Notes under the pieces: generated by a model
Database searches by the model: none
What the model was told of the DNA's origin: nothing
Seen by the model: the letters and a program-made list of their open reading frames with translations, nothing else
DNA from: Stratiolaelaps scimitus
Taxonomy: Eukaryota > Arthropoda > Arachnida > Mesostigmata > Laelapidae
Assembly (NCBI GenBank): GCA_019614645.1
Contig: JABWDB010000001.1
Span: 10,647,501-10,711,500, forward strand
Direction: 5' to 3'
Length of the DNA: 64,000 nucleotides
Part shown: in pieces, positions 35,046 through 48,180 of the stretch
Layout of the letters: the number at the start of each line of letters is the position of its first letter
Position numbering within the stretch: the stretch's first letter is position 1
Position numbers and translations under genes: made by a program

Positions 35046-38000
35046 CATATATACAATGTTCACGTATCGGCGCTATCCATAGGTATGTATAGGCCCATCT
35101 GTACGCGGAGCGGCGTTAACATCATTAAAAAGAGGAAACAGCTCAGGATGGAGTAGTCGACCCGCCCGGGCCCCCCAGCGAGAAAGATAGCGTCGTGGGA
35201 GATGCCGGTCCCACCTTCCTCCCGTAGTCAGCCAGACAGGCATAGGCGCTACCCGCTGTTCTGGAAGCGCGCCACCAACGTGCGATAACGGCAGCCGGGA
35301 GATAATATGGTGGTATGATTAATAATAGTTCGCTGTATTTAGGTCTGTCCGTCCATCTGACTGTATGCGTGTATGTGTGTGTTTGTGTTAGCTTTGTGTT
35401 TTACCACTTGGACGTCTTCGCTTTTTCATCTTTTTGACCATAGCGAACCAGAGGGTCATGGGTATCCAGGCGAAGTATTCCTGCTACTATCCCTCCTCAA
35501 CTCGCTTATTTACATAGTGTGCTGGTACTGTCGTTAAAGACATGTATTACATGTCAATAATAATAATGTTTATTTAGCTAACATTTCATGAATGATGTAC
35601 CTGTTAATAAAAGTAATGTTCTTTTGTATCTAGCCGTACGCATGTATATATATATATATGTATTTGTGTATTCGCTTTGAGCTCACAAAACCATGTCGAT
35701 TACTATTGGTAGGCAGGGTCTCCATTGTAGTAGTGGTGGGTGTCAAAGCACAACAAAGCACATTGTCCCCTACATGAACATGCGTGGTGCAAACATGCTA
35801 TTTTGAACTACTTTGTTATAATAATAATAATAATATTTATAGCGGTCACACAACTGCAATAATCCACTCTATCCGTCTCCAATCATTGACATTTATCTAG
35901 CATATGTGCGGCTGCAATGAGTAGTTTCTTTACGAATGCATTGTATATGTATCTGTAGATGTACATGACAGCACTATATTTCGAAAGTTCCGATAGGAGA
36001 GTGATGACGATGTTTCGTTGACGAAGATGCGGCAGGAGAATCTGCTCTCGAGGGGGCGGTGGCCGGTCGAAAGAAACCGAGAATAAGCGTACATTTGCGA
36101 TATACGGATACATCTCGTGCGCATCTGCGAGTGGTTATAGTGTGGAATATTTATTCTTCACACGCTCTCATTCCTCCAGTGTCATGATATCAGCTCCGGC
36201 CGGTGTCGTAAACTATCGATTTTAGCGGCCAGCAGGAGCATGCCGGGTTCGCATGGTCAGAAGTCGACATTGGCATTATCTCATAGTGCCGCGTCACGGT
36301 ACAAGCTTTTCTGTTTTTTTTCTTCTTTCTGACAAGCATCCTATCACGTTCATCGCTTCGCAGCTGGAAGTCGCGACCCAAGATCCACTCTTCCAACGTA
36401 TTTACATGAGAATACGCTTCGTTGTCTTCGGCCATTACTTATCTAGTTTTCCTCTTCGTCGTCTTGTGCTGCTGCTGCTTCTGAGAAGCCGACAGTTTTG
36501 CCGCTGCAGAATTCTGCCTGCCCTTTGATTCGTGTTGAGAAGTCCGCATCGACGATCGATTCAGCCGCTCAACTACATCGGCGTGTAGCATTGGCATCGG
36601 TTGGACTGACAGGATAGCTCATGTCGCTCTTTTGTCGAAGCTATTACCCCAGTGATTATAAAACTTCAGCTTACCCCTTCTGATTCTTCCACACTCTGCC
36701 AGCCTTACATTGGCACTAAATATAGTTAATCCTCAAAGGCAAAGACGTCGTTCGTCGTCACTATATCAGCTTCATAGCCCGCGCTAGCGTGCAACTGCAA
36801 ACATCTGCCGTAAATTCGAGTTCGTGTCCCCACCGAACGTAAGATGGCAACTGCACTATCTAGAATCTGTACAGTGTCGTGTTTCCGAAATGTGTTGGGA
36901 AAGGGGGTGCCAAGAAATAGGGGCGGGATCCCGAAAAGGGTGCACCATAAAATATACCACACACCTGTTTAGAAATACCACCACGCCCGAGCGTGTCTCG
37001 ACTTGCCCCTTTGTTTCTGTGCTCCCCTGCAGTTGAAACAGCCGTACAAGAACAAGGAGCCCTATGAGACGAGCCACGCTGCGCCTTGCTCGTCGTGTGC
37101 GGGATCGAGCAGCAACACTTCAACTCGTTCTTCAACATATTCCTCGTGGGTGAGTCGCACCGTAATGATACTCTCGATATCGGGACGTGTACGATGCAAG
37201 TGACAGAAGGATACTAATAATAATAATAATAATGATCGTAATGATATGATGACGATGGCGGTAACGGCGCTGGCCATCGATGATAAGATAGCGAACAAGT
37301 CGGTAGTAGCGAGTCTTGAACGATCGGCAATGTCCTGGTTTCTCTCTATCTTCCTGTCCCCACTCGTTCCTCTCTCTTTCCTTTTGAAGTCCCCGTTCAT
37401 TGGCTGTATTCCTCAACGTCTGGCGCGCCGAGGAAAAGGAAGAGCGTTGTAACGAGGAAACGAAGCCGAAGAGAGGCCAACACAGAGGACAGCGACACCA
37501 ACTGATACAACCAAATATATGACTGATGAGCTATAAAGTGCCATTGAAGATAAAATATATGTGACAATAATAATAATAATAATAACGATGGTAATAATAA
37601 TGATCGTGGCGATGATGATGATGACTACGATAATGATAAGGATAACCCTACTGTTTGACGATGGCCATAAAACGGTTGATCATGACGAAGTCCCCTTTAA
37701 AATTCGGTACATTTGACGCGTCGTCTGCGATGCCAATGCCGACTACTGTCTGCGTAACGTGGCCGTGGTCTTAAGCCGTAACGGCAGAAGCAACTGTTTT
37801 ACGCTACGCGCACATCTACGATGCTTGACAATTCATGATACAACACAGGGCGGCAGGCATTGATGGGTACTCAATATTATTTTAGTCCATGCATGCACAT
37901 GATACGTGGCAGTGTGACTGCCCGTTACGGTATGCGCGTCTGGTAATTATCATGATAACGAATACATTAGTGGTGGTGAAGTGATAGCAGGGAAGAAGTG

Positions 38001-38337
38001 CGCAAATTGCGACCAGCCATGGTAATACCTTCTCGTTTGAGAGCTACCGTTGGCGAACACGTTCCCTTCGCTGTAGTATTGATATGCGGGACTTGTGAGA
38101 GCTACCTTTCTCAGATCTAGCTTCTTGCATCGTCTCATTGCCGGGTAGGGAATACGTTTACGTGGGGTGTAGTATCGTCGAACGCAAATAAAAACGCACA
38201 CAAGAAACGATAAGCGAGTATTACGTGGTATTTCGATAGTTCAGCACAGACCTGAAGTGCGTCAGCCATCTCGAAGCACTTCTGTTTCAAGTAAGTGTGC
38301 GTCCGTAAAGGATTCCCCAGACATACCCTATATCATC

Positions 38338-38340
<3 letters not shown>

Positions 38341-38368
<28 letters not shown>
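38341..38368. repeat. (AT)n microsatellite
   Basis: Fourteen TA units without interruption. Confidence 0.97.
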
Positions 38369-41097
38369 GCTGAGAACAGGTTGCTGGCAACGAGCCGTGA
38401 AGCTGAATCGAGTTCAGGTTTCAACGAGAGAGGCCTTCTAAAGTGGTTCTGTGTTTTCTTAGTAAATACATTCATCGACGCTATATTGCAAATTGCGTAG
38501 TCGCAAAACAAGGCGACGAGACTATATTTGAGAAGAGAAAATTCGACAGAGACGTACACTTTTGCAAACTGGCTGAACTAGAAACAAAACCAAGTTGTGA
38601 ACACGGAGGAGCTCAAACTAATTTATGGCGCTTGCCTACTATGGTACGTGCTAACGTACCATTGCAGCGATATATGAATCTATTGTAATTCCTTAGGTTC
38701 TTAACCGAAAGAGTAACAATATAATCTCATTCCCTGAGTCTTCACAAGACTATCTACTACGCTCGGCCAGTTCTCGCATTAAATTTTTTTTTTAAAATAA
38801 ATTTAAATTTTTTTTTTGAAAATTAAAAAAAATTTAAACTTGTACAGGCACCGCAAGTGAGACAAGCACTCGGAAATATCATTTTACTACAGCAAGGTAA
38901 CCTGATGTCCTATAACATATGCGCTTTTCTTAGTATTAGATATTTGCTGACCACATTCAACTATTCTGGCGCACTTCCGAAACGTTTGTTTAAACGCATT
39001 CTGCAGCGACTGATGATACCATTCGCAAGCGACAGCGCTCCTGTTGAGCATGAATACACGCAATTAGGATAGGGGAGTTAAAACCTACATGTAAACTGGA
39101 TATTGAGTACAGAGTGTTAAACTATGGTGTTGTAGCGTTGCAGTACAAAGTTCCACGTGCCACATGCTCGCACTTTGAAAACCTAACCAACGTAAAATAA
39201 TTTTCATAGATGACGCATAGTTCAATGATTTCCGAAACTAAACCGTTGACAAGCAAGCCCAACGGTGTCACGTAACTTTGTCTGCAAGATATTCATATCG
39301 TGATTTCTCATAAATTCTAGCGTATGTCGCTAAACAGTATGCCTTTTTTCCTCACCCAGGAGGCAGCCCTTCTTAGCCGCAAGCACACCAACACCAATTT
39401 CTATCGGTGTAAGTACCGTATGTAGACACAGATTAGGCACCTACTCAGTTCTACCAGCTAACGGTCCCAAAAGTATTTTACGTCTCAATCGTTACAATTC
39501 CTAAGGTGAGCACCACGTAACGCGATTACCTACGGAAGTAGCCATTTTATTAGACGGTGATAACTCGCAAAGGTTCCCTATCATATTTGACGAGATTCGA
39601 GTCTGTGGTCGATTATTGAAGGCGAAAAATACGACTGCCTGGGCTCATTGGAGTTCGGCTATTGCAGAGACCTCCACGAACGCATGTCAGACTTCAGTAG
39701 TCTTGGGGGACTCGTAAACAGAAGTGGAACAGGAGTGAATGCAAACCTAATTATCATCGCTGTGGTAGGCATTCAGGTTAGGAAGCTTGGTAAATGGGAC
39801 TTGGCCGAAATAACGAGATATCAACATGATCATTCGTACCTACTTTATGATAGTACACATCTGTACCTATGCTCAATGCTCACTTACGTGGGAAGCTGTT
39901 AAGGTGGAAGGAATTCTCTTCGCAAACCCATGTAGAGCGACTTAAAGCTGCGAGTGTCCTGCAAAATCATTAGCTTAGCAATGTTAAGAAGGCAAGCTTT
40001 TGCTTACCAACCCCTCACAGTATTCACTTTGGTGTGGTCGTTACAGATGAATCAGAACATCAGGTGCGTCTCTCACCGCGTTCGGGATGTCCTGTTGCTC
40101 GGCGAAGATTAATTTGTCTATTCTCGGCGGAAGCATCAAGACTCTGGCAACAGAACCCATATCATGGACAGACTCAACGAAAGAAAAATACTATATTCTA
40201 ACTGTAGGATTAATAACGCTCGTTTTCATTCATCGTACTGAACCAATTTGCGCATATCCAACAACCAACATCAAGGGATTTTCAGATATTCGGTGGCGTA
40301 ACCCTTGGGATCTATAAAGGGGCGTTCAATATAACCATCTACATATGTGACCCGGCTGACGAAAGCATCGCTACAAATGCCACGATTGCCAACACAGACA
40401 CATTCACAAAATCTTACCAGAGGATTTTTTTACTACCAGACCAGTGCTTGAAGAAATGAAGTAACAGAATAATTTTTATGGCGTTTTCATCAAACGGATT
40501 GTCGGCCCCAGCCTTCGTTTTGTTCCCATACTTTGCACAATACACTTGATTCTCGCATGTACTAAAATAGACATAGAGATATATACCTATCGCATAAAAA
40601 TCATCAAGTCTCTTTCTTTCTCCATTGCACTAAGTAAGGTTGCTGTTGCGTGCATACTTAAAATGGTTTAGAAAGACGCACCCCATTATTGTGCGGACAG
40701 AGGGTGAATAAGCCAACAGCGGTTTTACGTTGCTAGTGCTCATGGCGTCACGAATACACACATCAAGATCCTAATCGCATTGTTAATGGATATTAGTCAA
40801 TGAGGTGAATGTTCATCTGTAGGCTACAATCGATTATGTCGTTGCCTCGGATAGAATTATCTTCAGTAAATGTGATCTTCCATTGTTTAATCGATGTCAC
40901 TCCTCTCTATGTGGGGGAATTGTACTACGATGTAAGTACAGCTTCCAGGGTAAATGAACTGTGTTATTATGCGCAGGACTCAATGACATCCAGTTGTATC
41001 TGTCTAATCCCTTTAATCATTCGTTAGACTGAAAATATCTCCGTAGGTAATATTAAAAAAAAAATATATATATATATATGTCAGAATATTCGGTGTA

Positions 41098-41121
41098 TTA
41101 GGTTAAGTTATAAGCAATGCA
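41098..41121 (+). repeat. Left terminal inverted repeat of the mariner
   Basis: It starts TTAGGTTAAG, as in many mariner ends, directly after a TA dinucleotide. Confidence 0.7.
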
Positions 41122-42181
41122 CGTTATCCTCGAAGTGCGAGTTTTACCAACGCGATCGCTATGTGTTTCAAATTCGGTGAACTTATTTATGAATTATTTC
41201 GACAGCAGACAAACAGTAGTGGACAACAGACAAACAGTTTCTATTTTGGCTAGAAGCACCAGCAGCTATCGAATATCAAGCTGGAAAAATGCAGCTAAGA
41301 CCGTTCGGATTTTATATGAAGTGGAAGGGGAATCCGCAGTATGCGATAAAGTCTGCTGAAATGATTTCAGCGCAAGGCACGTTCCGGACGGCCACGAGAG
41401 ACAGACGATGACGAATTGCTGGATCTCTTGAATGAACGTGCGGCCCAGTTAAATCGAGAGCGGTCTGCTCAGCTGGGAGCAGCCCAGTTAACTACTGCGT
41501 CGTTGCGATGAAGTACGGAAGTGGGTGCCACATGAAATTCAATGAAGATGGCATTGGCACCCGTCTCAATGCCATTTACTTGCTCGTCAAACAGGATACG
41601 AAATTGTTGCAGGAGTTGAAAAATTGACAGTTTAAGATAATCTCCATCGCAAAGAGTGGTTGGTCCTAAAATTCATGGCCTTAAGGTAATACTTCGAATT
41701 TCGTGGGATCAGAAGGCGCGGACTGTTATGAAGAGCTAAAATCTCGTGATGTAGTCAATTACAGCAGACGATTACACAAAACAATTTAGTGAACAGAGAC
41801 AAAAATTGATAGCAATCAGCCGTGGACTGGTAAACGGACGGCGTAAAGAGATAATCCAATATGACAACACTAGAACCCATGTTGCTTGGCCATCTCCCCT
41901 ACTATAACCGATCTCGTCTGGGAAATGAAGCCGCACCCTCCTTATAGACAAGACACTGCTCCGTCGGATTACCTCCTATTCAGATCCATGGCCCACCTGC
42001 GGGAGAAGCGCTTCAAGACAGAAGCATAGGTCCGAAATTGGGTAGATTGGTGTACGCCTCCCATGACGACACGCTGCCTGACACATGGGCGAGCGTTATA
42101 GAACGCGAGGGATCGATGTCCTATTCACGAAGATCCGTTCATTCTTCTCAAAGATACAACAATTCAAATTTGGAAAAGACA

Positions 42182-42205
42182 TGCATTACTTATGACTCAA
42201 CTTGT
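42182..42205 (-). repeat. Right terminal inverted repeat of the mariner
   Basis: TGCATTACTTATGACTCAAC matches the complement of the left end with a few transitions. The flanking TA is no longer adjacent. Confidence 0.65.
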
Positions 42206-45200
42206 CGCGTATATATCTATATATATATATATCCAAGCGTGAACGTGAACAATTACTCGGCCTCTACTAACGTTGATTATTACCAGCACACGTAAGCACG
42301 TGTACGAATAATGGCTATTTAGGCCAGTTTAGGCCAGCTACATGTAATATCCCTTGCCTTATTGAGACGTTATGACAACGAATCTGTTTGCTGTTCAATC
42401 GTCATGATCTACCTTCACGAGCTACTGTTGTGCCCAAGCACGCGGACATTATAACAAGAAAAAGCGGGCTGATATTACGTACATAATGATGTACAACATA
42501 CGTACGTCTATCAAGTGCACATTTGCACACACTACGCCCTTGGTGTCCATGAGTCCAAGTCTCGCCGTCTGCCGCCGAGTCAATTTATTTTGCGGCCCCA
42601 GACCGCCCCTCCCTCGGGGCTCCGCGACGGCTCTGTCCATATGAGTACACTAGGTAGGTATGGCTGTACTAGATAGATCTGTGCGAGAGACGCGCGTCCC
42701 TGCGCGGGTGCCGCTCGTCCAGCTGACCGGCTCTTCCGTTACGGCCCTGACCGACTCGGCTCTGTCCTGTCCATGAGGCCACCCGGACTGATGCTCTACC
42801 CCAAGTGGAGCGGGTGAAGACATGGAGACAGGGGCGGATCCCCCGATACGCGCAGAGAGTGCGCAAAAGAGAGAGAGAGAGAGAGATGAAGAAAATGGCG
42901 AATTGTGGGATCAGGAATCGCAAGAAAAGCGAACGGGAAAGCGAGGAGTACCCGCGAGCAACTTCCGCTCTGCTGCTGGTGCTGCTGCCCGTTCTCCGTT
43001 GGCTCGTTGGTTCGTTCGTCTACAATCTCATAAATTTATCCATTCACTTCGTGCCCTTTCCCAGTCCGGGCGCTCTTTCCCAGCAGGGCGCCAGTGGTGC
43101 CCTCTGGCCTTGCCGGGTGGCAACGCGCGCGAGCAGACTGAGGCCAGTACCCTCGAAGGCTTGAAGGGCTCGGCATGTTTCGGTCAGTCGACGGTTGGTT
43201 GTTTCGCCTTTTCGCCGTCCAGCGAGCCAGCCGCCAGTGTCTCGTCGTACCCAGCTGATGGCCGTAGTGTAATCGCACGGGGCAGGAAACGACTCGTAGG
43301 TGGCGCAACTCCGTTAGCGCGCGCGCGGTCGCCCTGTCACTGTTATCGTCTGCCGGGTGCCGCTTTTTTCGGTCGTCACATACTGCTCACCGCAGCGACT
43401 GCAGTGCCTCACGCGCCAATTCATCTATTGTGCGTTTTCTTCTTTTTTGTTGCGACAAAACGACGGCAGCAGCGGCGGCGGCGGCTCCTCCAGCAACAAC
43501 TGTGACAGCAAACTGAGGCCGGCCACGGCTTGCAGAAACAGAAAAGCATTGCTCGTGGAAAATCTCGTCATAGGAGAGAATACGAGGACATACGGTGACT
43601 ACTACTGACAAGCATTGGAACAAGGATTACTGTGTAATGTAATGCGCACCGTACATCTCGCTGCGTTCTCCACCACGAACCGACGAGCACGTCCAATGTA
43701 CATAGAAATAATATATTGCAAATTGCATCGTGGAGCGGGCAGAAAAAATAGCCCCGAAGAACGAGTTTAGAAACAGAGAACACACGCCAGCAGCAAGCGG
43801 GCTTAGCGTAGAGGAGAGCGGATGGGAAAAATAATTATGTACGGATATACGTGTAGAGAGACAGACTGAGGACGCGATGGATTTCTAATTCAAATCGATC
43901 TTCATGACAACACCAGTGCGTGACTAATAGGATAAATATACTACCTACCTACCAATAGTGAACGGCGTTTGTGTGGGTGAAAAAATCGAAGGGCAAATGT
44001 AGCAAATGCGTGTGGAAGCACCCACGACGTCTCCTTAGGATTTGGTGTGCTCGGCTTGACGCCCGGCTGCTAATTCTCCTTTGCCTGCTACGTCTATGTG
44101 GATTTCATCGGCTGTCTGTCACCGGGGTGCTCCTCTCATCGTTGTCATTGTGTATGTGTTATGAAATATTGCCGTAGAGAGAACGCCGTGAGCGTAATGT
44201 GCGTGGACGAGTTCATGTTCGAATTGCTGTGGTAGCAAGAAAAGGAGACATGAAATTGGAGGAGCGGAGAAAATGAGATACAATTATTTACTGATGATCC
44301 CGTGTGGCAAATAAATCATCTCGAGGAACGGACGCGAACGCATCGACGCCGACGATTGGCGTGGCCTACGATCGCAACACGGTCAATGGTTTGCGATCGG
44401 CAGACGTTCGCTGTCGAGATCCCACGAAAAGGAAACTAACGCGGGCAAAAAAAGAGGTGTCATCGTGCTGATGGCCCAAAGTGGCCCGTTGGTGAGGATT
44501 ACAGTTCTGACGACAGATATCCGCGCGGCGCCGTGGGTTGTGTCGGCATGATGCGATTGTATCCCTGTGTGGAGCTACTACTGTCATAACATATCGTGGA
44601 GCATTTTCGCTGTGAATTTTCGAATTATTCTAGTTCTTGTGCAAAAACGACACCGGCCTAAAGCCGAGGAGTGCTGCCCTCCTCTGAGTGGAGGCCAAGG
44701 AGGAGGTGGAGGACGAGCCCCCACGATCCCGGGGTCGCTGTCGTCAACGAGCTGGCCACCTATTCGACGGCCGACATCCGTCCGCGCCATCACATCTCTA
44801 CGGTTTGTTTTTGTACCCGTTGCTCGGCGGCAGTAGCCTCCAGTTCCCCCGACCAGCGACACGCGTCAACCCTCGTTTTCACGGCTTTCTATTCTACTCG
44901 CCTTTTGGAATACGTGAATTGCTCATCTTCGTTGACTGGTTCGCTAGCTCGCGCGCTCGCTCAACGTATTTAGAGGAGTAGCAGGTAAACGGGAGAATCA
45001 AGCGAACCAGGAGTGCTGCTATTTGCTGTGGTGGCAAAGGAACGAAGTAGCCCCTGAGACCAATTCTGTCGAGTCACGACGGTGCATGGTGCGTGTGTGT
45101 AATTATTATCATCGTCGTTGCCGCTGTTGTTTCTACTCGACAACCGCGGTGTCAACACAGGCTTCTACCACTTCTACCACAGAGAAACGACACAACTGCG

Positions 45201-47483
45201 ACCACAACGAAACAAAAGGTGAGTCCAGAGCTGTTGATTGTCAAAACGAGACGTGGGTGGACGCGAAAAATGGCCGCGCACACCTACGATACAGCGTCCT
45301 CACGAACGGATCCGCACTCCGATTGGTTTCCTCCCGATGAGGACCTATGGATTGGTGATGTAGATTCATGTCGGCGGGCCCAGGGTTCCTAATGTTGCAG
45401 CCTCTGCTGCTGCTGCAGTGGCGTATGTAGTCACGCTGAAAGCGCACGGACAAAGCAACATGAAAGACCGGATGGGTCGGGTAGACCGGGCAGCCGCCGC
45501 CTGATAGCGTGCTGTATTGGATGGAGGGGCCTCCACTCTACTAAACACAAGTATATATATATATATATATATAGATAGATAGATAGACAGTGAGTGTGCG
45601 AGAGATGGAGAGACTCGATGATCTCTGCGACCGACTACTAGCCGTCCAGGACAGCGCTGCAGCAGGCAGGCAGGCAAGCGGGCATTGATGTTGGTGGTGG
45701 TGGTGTCCGCGCGAAAGCTGATGCGACGACCAGCGCCAGTAGTGGTAGTATTATAGCAGAGCATACCCGTAGCTCAGGCGCCAGCGCTGCCAGCCATGCT
45801 TCCATCGGATGAGATTGTGGTGTTCCACAAGGGCGCACGGATGGATGAAACGGAGAAATACTCAGATGTGAAAAGGGGAGAAGAGGGAGAGAGAGAGAGA
45901 GGTCGCACCAGGGTGGATGGAGCAGTGGAAAAATAACGACAGCAGAGGGTCGGTTCAAGTGAAATAGCGCAGAGAGACAGGAATAAAGCTGCTTCTTCGC
46001 ATATATTCCAGCATCTACAACGCAAGATGCCGGAGAAGATCTTCGAGCAGAGATTATCACCATCATCGTTGGGATACGCGCAGTACAATCTCATATGCCT
46101 GCACGGACAGACACAGAGACACTTACTCGCGGGTGAACGCTCACACTCGATTGGTTGGCGTAACAGCGGATAGAATTGCTGCTGTGTGCTTTACAACTAT
46201 TACATTAGTGAGATTGCATGGTTTTGAGAGCAAAACATAACAAGAAATTTGAAAGTCCAGTCGGTCGGTTGGACGTTGCACAGAAATGAGACCGAAATTG
46301 ATGAGATCAACCAGTTGGAGGGATTTAATTTTTCATCCATCTAATAGCAAGCGGCCACGCCCGGCGTTGTTGTTTGAGACAACTCTGCTGGGATAAATAT
46401 GACGAATAATACTTTATACACAGGCACTGAAAGCGCATATTCACGAGAAAGCCAAGTTAATGTGAATCGTTCGATATTCGAAATAACAACAACTCGTCGA
46501 GTGACGGATCGTCTCGATGACGCCTTACGTGCTCTCAAGTCGGCCTATACGTCTGTGATTTCTGTCGGCGTTCGACTCGGTTCCGTTAGAGTGAACGCTG
46601 TGATGTGTGTGTGTGTGTGTGTGCTAACGACAGGCGGCCGAGTGTCTCGGTGCTCACACAGAGATATTGTTGATCGTCGTCGACCGGATCAGGTCACTCT
46701 GAGTTTCTCAAGATGGCTAGTGTCGCTGTCGCAGTTTAGAACGGGCTTTAGGCTCCACAATGTGTCCACTATAGCTACAGGGATTGCTCTGTTCCAAACG
46801 AAAAATGGATATGATGTTATAGGCTTTTGGCCGTCGCTCGTAGTTGTCTGCCTGTCTCGCGACTCTGATGCACTCTCGAGTGTGTTCCGGTGGCGGCGGG
46901 CAATACGTGAGACGACGATACAGTGCAGGATCGACACTGACAGCAGCGACGATTGCTATACGAGATGAGTGAGCCCAGGGGTCGTCCATAACAGATATCG
47001 ATCGACACCGCGAAGAGTCACAACAAGCGCGTACACATATACCGATGGATCTGTTTTACTTGAAACAGCGAATATCGAATCCCATTCGGCGTGTTAAGAT
47101 TGACTGAAATTATGTTCAAACAGCTGCACGATGAGAAAATGTGCAGCGATGGTGGCGAGCGATTATATTGTACATGTATAAATATTGCGCAGTATGCCCA
47201 TATTTATATATATTTACCTTATCGTCGATATTTTACGTAGGACCACCTTGTCACCCGCTGCCCATCTGGCCTCTTCGGTCAATTCGGGGGCATCAGTCCG
47301 CATCTGTCGGCCCGAATGTCTATTGTATATAGCTGTGCACTTACTCGAAAGCGCCCCTAACGCCGTAGTAATTGAGGCAAGACATTGAGACGGAGGAGAT
47401 TGAGCAGTTGTGCCTGCAGTCTGTTGTGTGCACGGCGATAGATTGACAGCGACAGCAAAGCGTTCAGTTCAGCTTACCCCATC
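42206..47483. other. Gene-free stretch with GC-rich blocks
   Basis: GC-rich blocks lie at about 42,520-43,530 and 44,640-45,400, with GA and (AT)n tracts (45551-45572) and a (GT)n at about 46603-46622. Long open stretches on both strands, such as 42822-43505 and 46399-46968, have no recognisable domain and are probably composition effects. Confidence 0.45.
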
Positions 47484-47725
47484 CTATTGCGTCATGAAAC
47501 TATCATTTCGATCCTGATGTACCGTTTCTGTCACAGGAAGCCGTCTGTGTGTCTGCGCTCTTGTAGATACCTTCGACTCTATTTCCTCTTCTCCGATATT
47601 CGCAGCATATTCATGGATTCGATGGATAGTTTGGCATATGAGTAATTTGAGTTCAGAGAGTTTTATACACCCGACATCGATTTCCTCGACAGGTTGTGCA
47701 ATTATTAACATTCCATTATTTTCCA
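47484..47725 (-). CDS. Possible further exon of the same candidate gene
   Basis: The frame encodes ENNGMLIIAQPVEEIDVGCI, KLSELKLLICQTIHRIHEYA and a polar tail to TAG at 47484. If exon 2 instead ended at 47843 (donor GTTAGA, phase 1) and the acceptor were at CATCGAAG, the frame would join exactly. The acceptor lacks a pyrimidine tract, so the link is weak. The frame may instead be separate or non-coding. Confidence 0.18.
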
Positions 47726-47837
47726 CTTCGATGTGAGATTAATGCGGCGAAATTGGATAGATTATTGAAAATTATGTGTAAATATCACATTTCTATCTGA
47801 GGTTGAATTTTTCCACTGCCTTTATCTCAATCCTGTT

Positions 47838-48180
47838 CTAACTATCCACCGAGATTACTCCTAATTGAGTTTCAACGCCACCAGAGGCATCTGTGCACAA
47901 TGTTTCTTGAATGATATCGATCTCGCCGGTGTAACGATGCGTTCTCCGCAATTCGTTAGAAAGTTCCGAGCTCAAGTATTGTATATCAGACCTCTGTAAA
48001 AAAGTTGTCTGACATCGCAACGAGTGTGTGTGTGTGTGTGATGTGATAATTTGATTGGTATCAGTGTATAGGGGATACACTACTTGTAATTAGTCCGTCG
48101 TTAGAGAGACCAAGCAACCTTGTAGGCTCAGCGTAACGATGAAGGACCCTGTCTGATGCGCCTAAATCGCTATTGTCCAT
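47838..48180 (-). CDS. Candidate two-exon small gene, unknown function
   Basis: Proposed exon 1 runs from ATG at 48180 to 48079 (MDNSDLGASDRVLHRYAEP, ending LITSS) before donor GTATCC. Exon 2, 47993-47838, follows acceptor CAACTTTTTTACAG and encodes RSDIQYLSSELSNELRRTHR, then GEIDIIQETLCTD, ending VISVDS and TAG. The intron is 85 bases with a (CA)n run, and both boundaries are phase 0, so the 85-residue frame is maintained. The frame is also open upstream of the ATG to 48252. The product is hydrophilic, without a signal peptide or known domain. Frames of this size occur by chance here, so support rests on the matching splice phases and protein-like composition. Confidence 0.25.

Larger units (their letters stand above)
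26200..41097. other. Long stretch without a supportable gene
   Basis: Mostly AT-rich unique DNA, with a GC-rich block at about 30,650-32,650. Simple repeats: (AT)n at 33663-33680, 35002-35042 and 38341-38368; AAT/GAT-rich stretches at 35815-35835, 37207-37245 and 37564-37650; an A/T-only palindromic patch at about 38785-38835. A dispersed repeat lies at 33767-33888. Weak frames with splice-like ends (for example 26249-26413 and 37033-37149) were not convincing. Confidence 0.5.
41098..42205 (+). mobile_element. Decayed mariner (Tc1/mariner, D34D) transposon
   Basis: The left end, TTAGGTTAAGTTATAAGCAA (41098 on), is preceded by TA. Its complement is recognisable at 42182-42205 (18 of 24 positions). 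Between them, in shifting frames, are mariner transposase pieces in the right order: GESAVCDKVC (about 41330), SGRPRETDDDELLDLL (41386 on), RKWVPHE (41515), QYDNTRTHVA (41857), PHPPY then DTAPSDYLLFRSMAH (to 41995), RNWVD and LPDTWASVIEREG (to 42113). The two visible catalytic aspartates, at 41863 and 41967, are 35 codons apart once one missing base is allowed, matching the D34D spacing. Many frameshifts and stops make it inactive. At 1.1 kb it is slightly shorter than a full mariner (about 1.3 kb). Confidence 0.85.

Noticed and set aside
37033..37149. Open segment between CTCCCCTGCAG and a GTGAGT donor (+ strand)
   Set aside because: The splice-like ends are attractive, but the peptide is Ser/Thr-rich low complexity and no partner exon was found.
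39525..39620. tRNA-like sequence with a GATTCGAGTC B-box look-alike
   Set aside because: The A-box is poorly spaced and no cloverleaf stems form.
42822..43505. 227-codon + strand frame in a GC-rich block
   Set aside because: It starts in a GA repeat and ends in CAG-type repeats; the composition follows the DNA rather than a protein family.
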